This document shows positions 63,785 through 64,000 of a stretch of 64,000 nt of DNA, in pieces; position 1 is the stretch's first letter, and each line of letters begins with the position of its first letter. Source of the stretch: Oegoconia quadripuncta (lineage: Eukaryota > Arthropoda > Insecta > Lepidoptera > Autostichidae); NCBI GenBank assembly GCA_949316235.1, contig OX438745.1:6949001-7013000 (forward strand). Direction: 5' to 3'. Made by a program: the position numbers and the translations under genes. Below the pieces are notes generated by a model, which saw only the letters and a list, made by a program, of their open reading frames with translations, was not told where the DNA came from and made no database searches.

Positions 63785-64000
63785 CTTCGTTTACTCGTAG
63801 TTCTATAACTCTGATTTCGATCTAATGTACCTAAGAGCCATACTTCCTAAATAAATAGACTCAGCAAGGTATGTATGCAAACCTACTAATTTTCCTTCCA
63901 TTTTCATCACTTGGGACTTGGTAAACCTTGGTTTATATTTTTGTCTGTATTTTCTAAACGATACTTTTAGAGATAGACTCTCGCAAAGCTTTAAGCGTTA

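Overview
This window looks like AT-rich intergenic DNA from an insect nuclear genome, most likely a moth or butterfly (Lepidoptera). The evidence is a BEL/Pao LTR retrotransposon, remnants of several LINE clades, two abundant tRNA-headed SINE families with polyA tails, a TA-flanked mariner-like MITE, and short Helitron-like pieces with the 'attataaatgcgaaag ... gcgaagccgcgga' ends common in lepidopteran genomes. I see no bacterial-type operons, no bona fide tRNA or rRNA gene, and no complete conserved housekeeping gene. The species cannot be named from the sequence.

Layout. (1) 1-5.1 kb holds dispersed repeats, including a direct pair of one roughly 350 bp retro-repeat. (2) 5.17-11.41 kb holds two BEL/Pao copies in tandem on the minus strand that share one LTR. 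The right copy has an almost complete 1392-codon pol. The left copy keeps its gag start and both LTRs but has lost about 3.9 kb of pol. The whole composite sits inside a SINE whose two halves are at 5.09-5.17 kb and 11.54-11.59 kb. (3) 11.6-24.4 kb is repeat-poor AT-rich DNA with hairpin MITEs, SINEs and two LINE reverse-transcriptase relics. (4) 24.49-38.60 kb is the most unusual part. Four different tandem arrays (periods about 181, 270, 108 and 141 bp) all carry many GCTAA words. They surround a broken multi-exon gene whose first two exons encode an intact SAM-like (sterile alpha motif) domain. Units of the 181-bp array also occur inside an intron of that gene, and the extreme ends can be aligned by eye as an imperfect inverted repeat. 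I read this as a candidate giant DNA transposon of about 14.1 kb, or a gene-plus-satellite locus. (5) 38.6-64 kb is a dense mosaic of SINEs, MITEs, LINE fragments, microsatellites and palindromes, ending in three consecutive TTGCCC-bounded palindromes at 63.66-63.78 kb.

Working relationships. The Pao copies encode (or once encoded) Gag, protease, reverse transcriptase, RNase H and integrase; each copy carries its own breaks, and the right copy lacks its 5-prime LTR. The SINEs would depend on LINE machinery and the MITEs on transposases not encoded here. In the 24.5-38.6 kb locus, the SAM gene is the only candidate for a protein linked to the GCTAA arrays, but its downstream exons carry stops and a frameshift, so this copy is probably non-autonomous now.
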